Shown: positions 6,048 through 6,723 of the stretch, one piece after another
Numbering within the stretch: the first letter of the stretch is position 1
Layout: each line of letters starts with the position of its first letter
NCBI GenBank assembly: GCA_023265495.1
Contig: JAHFTP010000098.1
Location: forward strand, 1 to 6,723
Source: Chlamydiota bacterium
Lineage (GTDB): Bacteria > Chlamydiota > Chlamydiia > Chlamydiales > Rhabdochlamydiaceae
Direction: 5' to 3'
DNA length: 6,723 nt
Program-made: the position numbers and the translations under genes
The notes under the pieces: generated by a model
Database searches by the model: none
The model's input: only the letters and a program-made list of their open reading frames with translations
Told to the model about the DNA's origin: nothing

Positions 6048-6723
6048 ATGATAAACTACAAGATGCGTGTCTCCTACGATGGAACAAAATACCTAGGCTG
6101 GCAAAAAACAAAGTTAGGGAAAAGCATTGAAGAATCTTTAGAAAAGGCCCTATCCACTCTTCTGCAAACACCAATATCTCTACAAGCAGCAAGTCGCACG
6201 GATAGAGGAGTCCACGCCAGAGGACAAGTTGTGAACTTTATGGTAGATCGGAATATCGATTTATCCAAGCTCAAAAGAGGGGTCAACGCCCTCCTAGATG
6301 GCGATATCTCTGTTTCTTCAATAGAAATAGTGCCGATCTCCTTCCATCCCACACTGGATAATACAGGAAAAGAATACCATTACTTCCTATGTAATAGCCC
6401 TAGGCAGCTGCCCTTTTATCATAAATACTCATGGCACTACCCCTATCCCTTGCACAGAGAACGTATCGAGCAGGCGATCCCTCTACTTCTAGGGAAAAAA
6501 GATTTTTCCACCTTTTGCAATGAAAGAAAAGACTATGCAAGGGACCCCGTATGCGATCTCACCCACATAAGCCTGCTTACGCTGGATAACAACCGTTTGC
6601 AGTTTGTGATACGAGGAGATCGCTTTTTATATAAAATGGTGCGCAATATTGTAGGAACTCTCATGCATGTGGGAAGCGGCAAGATCTCACTTACAGACCT
6701 AAAAAAAATCATCGATAGCAACA
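6048..6723 (+). CDS. truA: tRNA pseudouridine(38-40) synthase, cut by right edge
   Basis: TruA converts uridines 38-40 in the anticodon arm of many tRNAs to pseudouridine. From ATG 6048 I read 225 codons with no stop; roughly 20-40 C-terminal residues are outside the window. The N-terminus MRVSYDGTKYLGWQ matches the family YDG-x-x-Y-x-GWQ. The catalytic aspartate is Asp52 in SRTDRGVHARGQV; most TruA proteins read GRTDAGVH, so Ser49 and Arg53 are mild departures with the catalytic residue kept. The conserved Tyr in GKEYHY is Tyr110. KKDFSTF (150-156) and FLYKMVRNIVG (193-203) complete the fold, the latter nearly identical to chlamydial TruA. The ATG lies six bases after the MarC stop and has no Shine-Dalgarno sequence, so translation probably couples to the gene upstream. 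ATG 6063 is a possible alternative start. Confidence 0.95.
   Translation, partial: MINYKMRVSYDGTKYLGWQKTKLGKSIEESLEKALSTLLQTPISLQAASRTDRGVHARGQVVNFMVDRNIDLSKLKRGVNALLDGDISVSSIEIVPISFHPTLDNTGKEYHYFLCNSPRQLPFYHKYSWHYPYPLHRERIEQAIPLLLGKKDFSTFCNERKDYARDPVCDLTHISLLTLDNNRLQFVIRGDRFLYKMVRNIVGTLMHVGSGKISLTDLKKIIDSN

Overview
The window looks like chromosomal DNA of a chlamydia, probably one of the environmental families (Waddlia, Criblamydia or Parachlamydia-like) rather than Chlamydia itself. This is an inference from gene content, not a measured match. The L28 protein closely resembles chlamydial L28. It is followed immediately by a phospholipase D-superfamily protein with an N-terminal membrane leader, and as I recall C. 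trachomatis has the same pair close together (CT086 and CT084, with one gene between). The large minus-strand protein has the paired hydrophobic segments typical of chlamydial membrane or secreted proteins. Genes look moderate in GC, while the central intergenic region is strongly AT-rich.

Layout, left half (minus strand). Positions 1-1333 hold the N-terminal 444 residues of a type IA DNA topoisomerase III (topB) running off the left edge. Its upstream gap (1334-1453) contains a perfect 28-bp palindrome that probably terminates the next gene. Positions 1454-3580 encode an unrecognised 708-residue protein with about five membrane segments, two closely spaced hydrophobic pairs and long charged helical stretches. 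It has a very strong ribosome binding site.

Centre. Positions 3581-4102 are a roughly 520-bp AT-rich divergent intergenic region. It contains a long inverted repeat, a possible 23-codon small gene with a good ribosome binding site, and inside that gene a 7-bp hairpin capped by a GNRA-type tetraloop. A plausible rpmB promoter lies at its right end.

Right half (plus strand). A tightly packed gene run follows: rpmB (L28), a membrane-anchored two-HKD phospholipase D-like protein, a MarC/YhgN-family membrane protein, and truA (tRNA pseudouridine synthase, cut by the right edge). Gaps are 8, 41 and 6 bp, so this is probably one operon. The MarC frame is intact and well conserved over 203 codons except for a single in-frame TAA at codon 46, where the family normally has Glu. 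That means a fresh pseudogene, a sequencing error, or readthrough.

The best leads are the MarC internal stop, the unrecognised 708-residue membrane protein as a candidate secreted or inclusion-membrane factor, and the structured central intergenic region. I see no tRNA, rRNA, CRISPR array, insertion sequence or clear defence system.
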